The position numbers and the translations under genes are program-made. Shown here one piece after another: positions 17,963 through 26,433 of a stretch of 35,230 nt of DNA. The stretch lies in assembly GCA_025964835.1 (NCBI GenBank), contig JAOPYB010000074.1, forward strand, positions 1-35,230, in the 5' to 3' direction. The notes under the pieces were generated by a model. The model worked only from the letters and a program-made list of their open reading frames with translations, did no database searches and had not been told where the DNA came from. Each line of letters opens with the position of its first letter. Positions within the stretch are counted from its first letter, which is position 1. This DNA is from Nocardioides sp. (GTDB lineage Bacteria > Actinomycetota > Actinomycetes > Propionibacteriales > Nocardioidaceae).

Positions 17963-18982
17963 ATGGTTGCCCAATCGGTGGGTCTGGTCCTAGGCAGCGA
18001 GATCGCGCCCGACGAGATCCGGCCCATGGCTCTCGAGGCGGAGACGGCCGGCTTCGGTGAGATCTGGCTCTCCGAAGACTGCTTCTTCAGCGGCGGCATC
18101 TCCGGCGCCGCGATCGCGCTGGGAGCCACCGAGAGGATCCCGGTCGGCATCGGGGTGGTCTCCGCCGTGACGCGTCATCCCGCCGTGCTGGCGATGGAGC
18201 TGGCGACCCTCGACCGGGCCTTCCCCGGCCGGCTGATGCCGGCGGTCGGGCTCGGCGTCCCGGCCTGGCTCGGCCAGATGGGGCTGAAACCGGCCTCCGG
18301 CCTGGGCGCGGTGCGCGACTGCGTGACCATGCTCGGCACGCTGCTGGAGGGCGGCACCATCCAGTCCAACGCCACTTTCCACGCCGAAGACGTCCGACTC
18401 GTGCACGCCCCGAAGGGCAGCCTGCCGGTGCAGATGGGCGTGGCCGGTCCGAAGATGCTCCAGCTCTCCGGCGAGGTCTCCGGCGGCACCCTGCTCTCGG
18501 TGCTTGCCAGCGTGGAGTACGTGCGCTGGGCCCGGGCCCAGATCGACGAGGGTCGCAACCGCGCCGGGCGTTCGCAAGTACCGCACCGGATCACCACGTT
18601 CGCGCTCTGCGCCGTCGACGAGGACGGGCCCCGAGCGAAGGCCGCGGCGAAGAAGGCGGTCGCCTTCTACCTCGCCGCAGGCGGTCCCAACGCGATCACG
18701 GACGCCTACGGGATCAGCGACGAACTGCGGGCCCTGCTCGCCGTCGGCGGCCCGGAGCACGTCGAGCGTGAGATGCCCGGCCAGTGGGTGGAAGACCTGG
18801 CCGTGGCCGGCACCGCGGGCGAGTGCACGGCCAAAGTTCGGGCGCTGCTCGATGCCGGCTGCGACGCCGTCGCGCTGTTCCCCACGCCAGCAATGAATGC
18901 GCCAGCGACCGTGGCTGCGCTCGCCGCTCACGTACTTCCTCACTTCGCCGACCCGGACGAGAACAAGGAGTGGGCCAGATGA
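17963..18982 (+). CDS. LLM class (luciferase-like) flavin-dependent oxidoreductase
   Basis: ATG at 17963 with upstream aggaga; ALEAETAGFGEIWLSEDCF, RIPVGIGVVSAVTRHPAVLAMELATLDRAFPGRLMPAVGLG, VQMGVAGPKMLQLSGEVSGGTLL. Confidence 0.85.
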   Translation: MVAQSVGLVLGSEIAPDEIRPMALEAETAGFGEIWLSEDCFFSGGISGAAIALGATERIPVGIGVVSAVTRHPAVLAMELATLDRAFPGRLMPAVGLGVPAWLGQMGLKPASGLGAVRDCVTMLGTLLEGGTIQSNATFHAEDVRLVHAPKGSLPVQMGVAGPKMLQLSGEVSGGTLLSVLASVEYVRWARAQIDEGRNRAGRSQVPHRITTFALCAVDEDGPRAKAAAKKAVAFYLAAGGPNAITDAYGISDELRALLAVGGPEHVEREMPGQWVEDLAVAGTAGECTAKVRALLDAGCDAVALFPTPAMNAPATVAALAAHVLPHFADPDENKEWAR

Positions 18983-20142
18983 TGAACCGTCCTGCCGAGC
19001 GCATCCGGCTGATGCGTCGATCCGGCATCAGGGAGATCGCGGATCTGGCGGCCGGCCGGGCCGACGTTCTGCACCTCGAGATGGGTCAGCCCGACTTCCC
19101 GACGCCGGCGCATATCGTCGAGGCCGGTTGCGAGGCGGCACTGGGCGGGTTCACGACGTACACGGCGAACAAGGGTCTCTTGGAGGTTCGCGAGAGCATT
19201 GCGGTCAAACTCCAGCGCACCAACGGCATCACTGCGTCAGCCAAGGACATCGTCATCACGGCCGGAGCAGTCAACGCGCTGGCCGAGACCCTGGCCACCC
19301 TTGTCTCCCCGGGGGACGTCATCTTGATCCCGGACCCGGGCTGGCCGAACTACCAGATGATGGCCGACGTCCTTTCGGTGCATGCGGTTCACTACCCGCT
19401 GGTCGCCGAGGCCTGCTACGAGCCCGACCTCGACCGCCTGGACGAGCTCGCCCGCTCCTCGGGCGCCAAGGTACTGATGATCAACACCCCGGGAAACCCC
19501 ACCGGTGCGGTCTTCTCCGGCGAGATGACCGAGCGACTGGTCGAGCTCGCCGCGAGGCACGGCATGTACCTCCTCTCCGACGAGTGCTACGAACAGATCG
19601 TCTTCGAGGGTGAGCACGTCAGCCCGGCCTCGCTGGACGGCGCCGACCACGTCCTCAGCGTCTTCAGCATGTCCAAGAGCTATGCCATGACCGGCTGGCG
19701 GATGGGCTACGTGACCGGTCCCAGCGACGTGATCGAGCTTGTCGCCAAAGTGCAGGAGCCGCTGCTCAGCTGCGCGACCTCGATCTCGCAGAAAGCCGGA
19801 CAGGCGGCGCTCGAGGGCGAGCAGACGTGCGTCGAGGAGATGACTGAGTCCTACCGGCTCCGCCGGGACATGGTGGTCGACATCCTCCGCGAGAGTGGAC
19901 TGCTGATCTCAGTGCCCCGCGGTGCCTTTTACGTCATGGCCGACGTGTCGGCGGCGGGGCGGGACTCCTACGCGTTCGCTCGCCGGCTGGTCGAGGAGCG
20001 CGGCGTCGCGGTCGCCCCCGGCGAGACGTTCGGGCCCTCCGGGGCGGGCAAGGTCCGCCTCTCCCTGGCCACGGCGGCACCGGAGCTCCGTGAGGGCGCG
20101 GAGCGCATGGTCCGAGCGGTCGCCGACTGGTCCGGGGTGTGA
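18979..20142 (+). CDS. PLP-dependent aminotransferase, class I/II
   Basis: ATG at 18979; LEMGQPDFPTPAHIVEAG, MINTPGNPTGAVFSGEM, SDECYEQIVFEG, SMSKSYAMTGWRMGYV. Confidence 0.92.
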   Translation: MMNRPAERIRLMRRSGIREIADLAAGRADVLHLEMGQPDFPTPAHIVEAGCEAALGGFTTYTANKGLLEVRESIAVKLQRTNGITASAKDIVITAGAVNALAETLATLVSPGDVILIPDPGWPNYQMMADVLSVHAVHYPLVAEACYEPDLDRLDELARSSGAKVLMINTPGNPTGAVFSGEMTERLVELAARHGMYLLSDECYEQIVFEGEHVSPASLDGADHVLSVFSMSKSYAMTGWRMGYVTGPSDVIELVAKVQEPLLSCATSISQKAGQAALEGEQTCVEEMTESYRLRRDMVVDILRESGLLISVPRGAFYVMADVSAAGRDSYAFARRLVEERGVAVAPGETFGPSGAGKVRLSLATAAPELREGAERMVRAVADWSGV

Positions 20143-20783
20143 ACGCCGAGGCGCACGTCCGTGCGGGCCGGCTGATCGCGATCATCCGGGTGCCATCGCT
20201 GACCCGCGAGTCCGCCGCGGCGCTGACGTCGGTCCTGGTGGGGGAGGGTGTCCGTGCCCTGGAGTTCACGCTGACCAGCGACGGGGCCCTGGACGCGATC
20301 AGCGCGGCGAGGGAGGTCGCCGGTGACCGGGCGGCTGTTGGTGCAGGCACGGTGCTCCACGAGCAACAGGTGCAGTCGGTGGCAGACGCCGGTGGGCAGT
20401 TCATCGTCTCCCCGAACGTGTCGCCACCGGTCATCAGGCGCACCAACGAGCTGGGCCTGGTGCCCCTGCCCGGCGCGTTCACCCCGACCGAGGTCCAGCT
20501 CGCCGTGGACAGTGGTGCTCCCCTGGTCAAGCTCTTCCCGGCCCAGCCGGCCGGCCTGTCCTACTTCCGATCGCTGCGGGGCCCGCTGGACAAGGTCTCG
20601 TTCGTGCCGACGGGCGGGGTCGGTATCGATGACATCGAACCGTTCCTGTCGGCGGGGGCCGTCGCGGTGGCCCTGGGGTCATCTCTGGTGAGCTCCGTTG
20701 ATGACCTCGACGGGCTGCGCATTCGCGCACAGGCTGCCGTGAGGGCCGCGCAATCGCTCAGTTCCCCCCGCCCGACCTGTTGA
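20139..20783 (+). CDS. eda: bifunctional 4-hydroxy-2-oxoglutarate / 2-dehydro-3-deoxy-6-phosphogluconate aldolase-like (KHG/KDPG family)
   Basis: GTG start; RLIAIIRVPSLTRE, GVRALEFTLTSDGALDAI, VGAGTVLHEQQVQSVADAGGQFIVSPN, PLPGAFTPTEVQLAVDSGAPLVKLFPAQPAG, VPTGGVGIDDIEPFLSAGAVAVALGSSL. Confidence 0.88.
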   Translation: MNAEAHVRAGRLIAIIRVPSLTRESAAALTSVLVGEGVRALEFTLTSDGALDAISAAREVAGDRAAVGAGTVLHEQQVQSVADAGGQFIVSPNVSPPVIRRTNELGLVPLPGAFTPTEVQLAVDSGAPLVKLFPAQPAGLSYFRSLRGPLDKVSFVPTGGVGIDDIEPFLSAGAVAVALGSSLVSSVDDLDGLRIRAQAAVRAAQSLSSPRPTC

Positions 20784-20808
20784 CACCCAAACCCCCGAGC
20801 CACATACT
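20780..20808 (+). promoter_or_regulatory. Putative promoter of the ABC importer operon: TTGACA -17 bp- CATACT
   Basis: Consensus -35 at 20780-20785 overlapping the aldolase stop codon; -10-like 20803-20808. Confidence 0.6.
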
Positions 20809-20812
20809 CTTA

Positions 20813-20836
20813 CAACGCCGTTGCAGATGGTGCAAC
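20813..20836. promoter_or_regulatory. Putative operator CAACGCCGTTGCAGATGGTGCAAC
   Basis: Second copy of the 11024-11047 element; starts 4 nt after the -10 box in both copies. Confidence 0.75.
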
Positions 20837-20855
20837 ACTTCATCCGGAGGTACGC

Positions 20856-22481
20856 ATGACTTGGAAGGCCGTGAAAGGAAGGCAGGTGACGTTCCTCGCC
20901 CTTGCGGTGAGCAGCGCCCTGCTGGTCGGTTGCTCGACCAACCCGAACCCGCAGAGCTCAGGAGGCGGGGCTGTCGACCGCGAGGCGGTCATCAACGTCG
21001 CCCTCGGCTCTGACGTCGACCTGCTCGACCCCCACCAGTTCCGCACCGATGCCGCCTACGTCGTCACCGCGAACGTGTACGAGCCCCTGATCCGGCAGAA
21101 GTACGAGGAGAAGGACGGAGTCCTCCAGGGCACGGACGAGTACGAGGGCGCTCTGGCGAAGAGCTGGACGGTCAGCGAGGACGGCAAGACAGTCGAGTTC
21201 AAGCTGCGCCCCGGTTCCACGTTCGCCGACGGCACCCCAGTGACTTCGGCCGACGTGAAGTACACCTTCGAGCGTGCCTTGCTCGGCCCCGGCTACATCA
21301 CGGCGCTGCTGCCGTTCATCGGCATCGAGAAGGCCGACCAGATCGAGACGCCGGACGCGAGCACGGTCGTGCTGCACCCCTCCTTCAAGAGCCCGTTGTT
21401 CGAGCGCTTCATGACCTTCCAGGTCTTCGGCGCGATCAACTCCACGGTCGCCAAGTCGCACGCCACCACGGACGACCCGTGGTCGACCGCCTGGTTCAAG
21501 GACAATGTCACCGCATCCGGGGGCTATGACGTCGACAGCCTCGAACGCGGTCAGGAGACCATGCTGAAGCCGAACGCGGGCTTCTGGGACCAGAGTTCGG
21601 TGAGCAACGCCGGCGTCCGGCTGCTTTCGGTGCCGGACCCCGACCAGCGTGCGTTGCTGTTGCAGAGCGGTGACATCGACGTCGCCGACAGCCTGCCGCC
21701 GCGGCTGATCTCGCAGCTCGAGAAGGACCCGTCGCTGAAGATCAACCGGGTGCCGTCCAGCCGCATCACGTATCTCGGGATGAACAACGCGGTCGCCCCG
21801 TTCGACGACAAGCTGATCCGCCAGGCGATCTCCTACGCGATCCCCTACCAGGACATCATCGACAAGGTGCAGTACGGGTACGCCTCGCTGGCCAAGGGCC
21901 CGGTCCCCCCGGCCATGGGCACGTCCGCGGGTGAGGAGCTGTGGCCCTACGCGACGAACCTTGACAAGGCCAAGGACCTGATGAAGCAAGCCGGCAGCAC
22001 GGGCTTCGAGACCGAGCTCGCGGTGCGCCAGGCTCAACCGCAGGATGTGGAGGCGGCGGTGTTCATCCAGGACGCCCTACGCGAGATCGGTGTCAAGGTG
22101 ACGATCGCGCGCCTGCCGGACGCGGTCTACTACCAGCGCATGAACGAGCACAGCATGTCCATGTTCCTGCACGACTGGTTCTCGTGGGGTGAGGACCCGT
22201 TCTTCCAGATGAGCTTCCTGCTGAAGTCGGGCCAGTTCACCAACTACGCCAATTACAGCAACAAGGATCTCGACGCCCTGATCGACAAGGGCACCTTCGA
22301 GCTGGACGCTGACAAGCGGGCCGAGATCTCCCGCCAGGCGCAGGAGCTGGCCATCAACGACGCGCCGTGGGCTTTCCTCTACTCCGCCGACTACATCGTG
22401 GCGACGCGGAACAACATCAGCGGCGTGACCCGGCCTTACGACCAGACCTTGCGCTTCGAGTACCTGCAGAAGAGCAAGTAG
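20856..22481 (+). CDS. ABC transporter substrate-binding lipoprotein, family 5 (peptide/nickel/opine type)
   Basis: Signal peptide with lipobox LLVGC; ALGSDVDLLDPHQFRTDAAYVVTANVYEPL, DGTPVTSADVKYTFERAL, DNVTASGGYDVDSLERGQETMLKPNAGFW. Confidence 0.93.
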   Translation: MTWKAVKGRQVTFLALAVSSALLVGCSTNPNPQSSGGGAVDREAVINVALGSDVDLLDPHQFRTDAAYVVTANVYEPLIRQKYEEKDGVLQGTDEYEGALAKSWTVSEDGKTVEFKLRPGSTFADGTPVTSADVKYTFERALLGPGYITALLPFIGIEKADQIETPDASTVVLHPSFKSPLFERFMTFQVFGAINSTVAKSHATTDDPWSTAWFKDNVTASGGYDVDSLERGQETMLKPNAGFWDQSSVSNAGVRLLSVPDPDQRALLLQSGDIDVADSLPPRLISQLEKDPSLKINRVPSSRITYLGMNNAVAPFDDKLIRQAISYAIPYQDIIDKVQYGYASLAKGPVPPAMGTSAGEELWPYATNLDKAKDLMKQAGSTGFETELAVRQAQPQDVEAAVFIQDALREIGVKVTIARLPDAVYYQRMNEHSMSMFLHDWFSWGEDPFFQMSFLLKSGQFTNYANYSNKDLDALIDKGTFELDADKRAEISRQAQELAINDAPWAFLYSADYIVATRNNISGVTRPYDQTLRFEYLQKSK

Positions 22482-22486
22482 GCCTC

Positions 22487-22514
22487 GTCCGGGCCCGCTC
22501 GGGCGGGCCCGGAC
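22487..22514. terminator. Perfect 12-bp stem, 4-nt loop hairpin (GTCCGGGCCCGC-TCGG-GCGGGCCCGGAC)
   Basis: Arms 22487-22498 and 22503-22514, 5 nt after the SBP stop and before the permease gene. Confidence 0.75.
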
Positions 22515-22560
22515 CTCGTCGGCAATCGGCACCGCAAGCAAGACGTTCGGAGGGGTAGGC

Positions 22561-23586
22561 ATGACGCGGTTCTTGGCCCGTCGACTGGTGACTACGGCGC
22601 TGACGCTGCTGGGCATCGTTGTGGTGGTTTTCTTCGTGGTCCGGGTGCTTCCCGGCGACGCCGCCGTGCTGCGTGCCGGACCCTATGCCGACGCCGAACG
22701 GCTGGCGCAGGTCCGGGCTGACTACGGCCTGGACAAGCCGCTGTACGAGCAGTTCCTCTCCTACATGGGGGGCATCTTCCACGGCGATCTCGGCACCTCG
22801 ACGGTCTCCGGTGGGTCCGTGGCCTCCGAGCTCTTCTCGCGCCTCCCCGCGTCGCTGGAGATCGGTTTGTACGCCGTCCTGCTCGCGTGCCTGATCGGAA
22901 TCCCGATGGGTGTCCTAGCAGCTGCCCACCGCGGCGGGTGGCTGGACCGGATCGTGCGCCTCGGCGTGATCGCCGCGTCTTCGATGGCCATGTTCTGGCT
23001 GGGCCTGCTGCTGATCTACTTCTTCTTCTACCGCCTCGGTTGGTTCCCGGCACCGATCGCCCGGCTCCCGGCCGACGTCGGTCCGCCGCGGCACGTGACT
23101 GGCCTGTACACCCTGGACGCACTGCTGACCGGACAGGCCGGGCTCGCCTGGACCGTGGCACGTTCGCTGATGCTCCCCGTGTTGACCCTGACCGTCGCCC
23201 TGGTGGCGCCGGTCATGAAGATCGTCCGGCAGTCGATGATCGAGACGCTCGGCTCGGACTACGTCCGGACGGCGCGGGCGATGGGCGTGCCGGAGCGCCA
23301 TATCCTGATGCGCGACGGTCTGCGAAACGCCTTGCTCCCAGTCGTCACCGCGATCGGGATCGTGTTTGGCTACATGCTCGGCGGCAACATCATCGTCGAG
23401 ACCCTGTTCGCGTGGCCGGGCATCGGCCGCTATGCCTACCAGTCGATTCAGAACAACGACCTGGAGGCGTTGCAAGGATTCGTCATCCTCGTGGGCGTGA
23501 TGTATGTCCTCCTCAACGTCGTCATCGACATCTGTTACAGGCTGATCGACCCCAGAATCAGTGTCGGGGGGAAGGCGCGTTCATGA
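22561..23586 (+). CDS. ABC transporter permease (DppB/OppB type)
   Basis: MTRFLARRLVTTALTLLGIVVVVFFVVRVLPGDAA; ETLGSDYVRTARAMGVPERHILMRDGLRNALLPVVTAIG EAA motif. Confidence 0.95.
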   Translation: MTRFLARRLVTTALTLLGIVVVVFFVVRVLPGDAAVLRAGPYADAERLAQVRADYGLDKPLYEQFLSYMGGIFHGDLGTSTVSGGSVASELFSRLPASLEIGLYAVLLACLIGIPMGVLAAAHRGGWLDRIVRLGVIAASSMAMFWLGLLLIYFFFYRLGWFPAPIARLPADVGPPRHVTGLYTLDALLTGQAGLAWTVARSLMLPVLTLTVALVAPVMKIVRQSMIETLGSDYVRTARAMGVPERHILMRDGLRNALLPVVTAIGIVFGYMLGGNIIVETLFAWPGIGRYAYQSIQNNDLEALQGFVILVGVMYVLLNVVIDICYRLIDPRISVGGKARS

Positions 23587-24449
23587 GTGCTGAAGCAGCC
23601 GCCGTGACCGGCACGACCGCGTCACGCACGAACCTCCGGAGCCTCTGGGGCGTCGTCAGGGAGCACCCGATGGCAACCGTCGGCGTGCTCCTGCTGGTCC
23701 TCTTCGCACTGGCTGCCCTGTTGGGGCCACTGTTCGTGGGCGATCCGCTGAAGACCAACCCCGCACACGCCCTGGAGGCGCCGAGCGGGCACCGCCTCTT
23801 CGGAACCGACCGCTACGGACGCGACGTGTTCACCCGGGCCGTGGTCGCGGCCCGTCTCGATCTTGTGGTCGGCATCGTGATCGCGGGCCTGGCGACAGCC
23901 GTAGGATCCCTGATCGGTGTGGCCGCCGGCTACTTCGGGGGCGCGTTCGACGAGATCGTGATGCGGGTCACCGACATCGTGCTCGCCTTCCCCGGCTTCG
24001 TCCTGGCGCTGATCCTGGTCGCTGTCCTCGGCGACAGCGTTCCGAACGTCGTGGTCGCGGTGGCGATCGCCTATACCCCGTACTTCATCCGGTTGACCCG
24101 GGCGCGCGCTCTGGCGGAGCGGGAACGCGAGTACGTCGACGCCGCTGCCTTGGCTGGGAACCGGCGTTGGCAAATCGCCTACCGCCACGTGCTCCCGAAC
24201 AGCCTGTCGCCGGCCTTCACCCAGGCAGCCCTGGTGGCCGGATGGGCCGTCCTCGACGTAGCCGGCCTGGCATTCCTCGGCATCGGCATCCAGCCGCCAA
24301 GGGCCGAGTGGGGCGTGATGGTCGCGGAAGGCGCCAACGACTTCCTGACCGGGGCGTGGTGGACTGCCCTGTTCCCGGGTGCCCTGATCGTTCTGCTGGC
24401 GATGGGCTTCCAGCTCATCGGTGACGACCTGCAAGGAGGAGAGAAGTGA
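23583..24449 (+). CDS. ABC transporter permease (DppC/OppC type)
   Basis: ATG at 23583; HRLFGTDRYGRDVFTRAVVAARLDL, EREYVDAAALAGNRRWQIAYRHVLPNSLSPAFTQAAL. Confidence 0.95.
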   Translation: MSAEAAAVTGTTASRTNLRSLWGVVREHPMATVGVLLLVLFALAALLGPLFVGDPLKTNPAHALEAPSGHRLFGTDRYGRDVFTRAVVAARLDLVVGIVIAGLATAVGSLIGVAAGYFGGAFDEIVMRVTDIVLAFPGFVLALILVAVLGDSVPNVVVAVAIAYTPYFIRLTRARALAEREREYVDAAALAGNRRWQIAYRHVLPNSLSPAFTQAALVAGWAVLDVAGLAFLGIGIQPPRAEWGVMVAEGANDFLTGAWWTALFPGALIVLLAMGFQLIGDDLQGGEK

Positions 24450-25417
24450 GTCTCCTAGACGTCCGTGGCCTCAGCCTCGGCATCGCGGGCAGGGAGGAAC
24501 TGCTGCGCGACGTGAACCTCACGCTCGAGGCAGGCGAGGTCATGGGCATCGTGGGTGAGTCGGGGTCCGGCAAGACCATGACGGCTCTGGCGCTGCTGGG
24601 TCTGCTGCCGCCGTCGATGGAGATCCGAAGCGGAACCGCGACCGTCGAGGGCCGCACGGTCCTCGAAGCCGGTGCCCGGCGCGTACATCGTGCCTCCGGC
24701 GACATGACGATGATCTTTCAGAACCCACGTGGCGCCCTCAACCCGACGATGCGCGTCGGGGCGCAGGTTGGCCGGGTGCTCAGGGTGGTGCGGGGGAAGA
24801 CCCGCGCCGAGGCCGCCGCCGAAGCCGTGGCGCTGCTGCGCCGTGTCGGTATTTCCGGTGCTGAGCGGGTCGCCAAGGCGTACCCGCACCAGCTCTCCGG
24901 CGGCATGTGCCAGCGCGTGGTGATCGCGATGGCGCTGGCCTACCGGCCGAGGGTTCTGATCGCCGATGAGCCGACGACCGGTCTCGATGTCACGGTCCAG
25001 GCGCAGATCTTCGAGCTGCTGCGTGAGCTGGTCGACGAGACCGGTTGCGGGGTGCTGTTCATCACCCATGACCTGGCCGCAGTCGCGGACATGTGCGACC
25101 GGGTCTCGGTCTTGTACGGCGGACAGCTGATGGAGACCGCGACCACCGTGGAGATGTTCGAGCAGCCGAAGCACCCGTACACCCAGTTCCTGCTGGAGTC
25201 GCTGAAGCCCGAGGATCAGCAGGGCGAGGTCCAAGCTGCCGACGCGGGCGTGGACTTCTCGTTGCCCGGCTGCCGGTTCGCGCACCGGTGCCCGCATGTC
25301 TTCGACCGGTGCGCGGCGTTCCCGCCGCTTGTCGAGACCAACGACAAACACCTCTACTCGTGCTTCTTGGGACAGGAGAAGAGCCTTGACGCTGCTCAGT
25401 GTTCGCGGTCTGTATAA
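24446..25417 (+). CDS. ABC transporter ATP-binding protein (DppD/OppD type)
   Basis: GTG start; GESGSGKTMTALALLG Walker A, HQLSGGMCQRVVIAMALAYRPRVLIADEPTTGLD; C-terminal cysteine-containing oligo/dipeptide domain. Confidence 0.95.
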   Translation: MSLLDVRGLSLGIAGREELLRDVNLTLEAGEVMGIVGESGSGKTMTALALLGLLPPSMEIRSGTATVEGRTVLEAGARRVHRASGDMTMIFQNPRGALNPTMRVGAQVGRVLRVVRGKTRAEAAAEAVALLRRVGISGAERVAKAYPHQLSGGMCQRVVIAMALAYRPRVLIADEPTTGLDVTVQAQIFELLRELVDETGCGVLFITHDLAAVADMCDRVSVLYGGQLMETATTVEMFEQPKHPYTQFLLESLKPEDQQGEVQAADAGVDFSLPGCRFAHRCPHVFDRCAAFPPLVETNDKHLYSCFLGQEKSLDAAQCSRSV

Positions 25418-26360
25418 GACGTATGGCTCCGGGGCCTCGTCGCTCCCTGCGGTCCGCGGCGTGGATCTGGAGCTCGGCCGAGGGGAGACGCTCGCTCTCG
25501 TCGGGGAGTCGGGTTGCGGCAAGTCTTCGACAGCCCGGGTCGTCGTGGGGCTGGCGCGGCCCACTAGCGGCTCCGTTCTACTCAACGGCGAGAACCTCCA
25601 CGAGCGTCTGCACGACCGCACGGTGCGGCGCCAGGCCCAAATGGTCTTCCAGCACCCGGACCAGTCGCTGAACCCACACTTCACCGTCGGCCGGACGATC
25701 GCGGAGCCCGCCAGGCTGCTGGACGACGGGGGCAAGGGTGACGTCGAGGCTCGCGTGGTCGAGGCTCTGCGCACGGTCGGCCTCGGTCCCGAGTACCTCA
25801 AGCGGCGCTCTCGTGAGCTGTCCGGAGGCCAGCAGCAGCGTGTGGCGATCGCTCGTGCCCTGATCTGCGACCCCGAGCTTGTTGTCCTCGATGAGCCCAC
25901 CGCCAGCCTCGATCAGTCGGTGCGCTCGCGGGTGGTTGCCCTGCTCCGGCAGCTGCAGAGCGAGCGCCAGGTCGGTTACCTGTTCATCAGTCACGACCTG
26001 ACCACAGTCCGGCGGCTCGCCGACCGGGTGGCTGTCATGTACCTGGGCCGAATCGTCGAGATCGCACCCACCGAGGAGCTCTTCGAGGATCCGCAGCACC
26101 CCTATACCAAGGCTCTGCTGGCGGCAGCCCCGATCGCGGACCCGCGACGGCGCAACAAGGTCGTCCCGCTGGCTGGTGAAACCCCCAGTCCTGCCCGGCT
26201 TCCGGTCGGGTGCGCGTTCCAGGACCGTTGCCCCCTGGTCCATGACGTCTGCCGGACCCACCAGCCGCTGCTCGAGCCGTCGTCCAGGCTCCACGACGTG
26301 GAATGCTTTGCCGTACCGACGCCGGCGGCGCTGGCGGGCGTCCAGTCCGGGGAGCGGTGA
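25386..26360 (+). CDS. ABC transporter ATP-binding protein (DppF/OppF type)
   Basis: Probable TTG start at 25386 preceded by aggagaag; LTLLSVRGLYKTYG, GESGCGKSSTARVVVG, RELSGGQQQRVAIARALICDPELVVLDEPTASLDQSV. Confidence 0.92.
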   Translation: MTLLSVRGLYKTYGSGASSLPAVRGVDLELGRGETLALVGESGCGKSSTARVVVGLARPTSGSVLLNGENLHERLHDRTVRRQAQMVFQHPDQSLNPHFTVGRTIAEPARLLDDGGKGDVEARVVEALRTVGLGPEYLKRRSRELSGGQQQRVAIARALICDPELVVLDEPTASLDQSVRSRVVALLRQLQSERQVGYLFISHDLTTVRRLADRVAVMYLGRIVEIAPTEELFEDPQHPYTKALLAAAPIADPRRRNKVVPLAGETPSPARLPVGCAFQDRCPLVHDVCRTHQPLLEPSSRLHDVECFAVPTPAALAGVQSGER

Positions 26361-26433
26361 ACCCGATGACCTCGCATCTCCCGGAAACCCTTTCAACGGT
26401 AGGGTGGATGCGCCGCCGAGGGAGGTTTGACCG

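Noticed and set aside
20856-26360. Simple dipeptide or nickel transporter
   Set aside because: Family-5 importers have broad specificity; the shared operator links it to the catabolic cluster, so a housekeeping peptide role is not the favoured reading, though it is not excluded.
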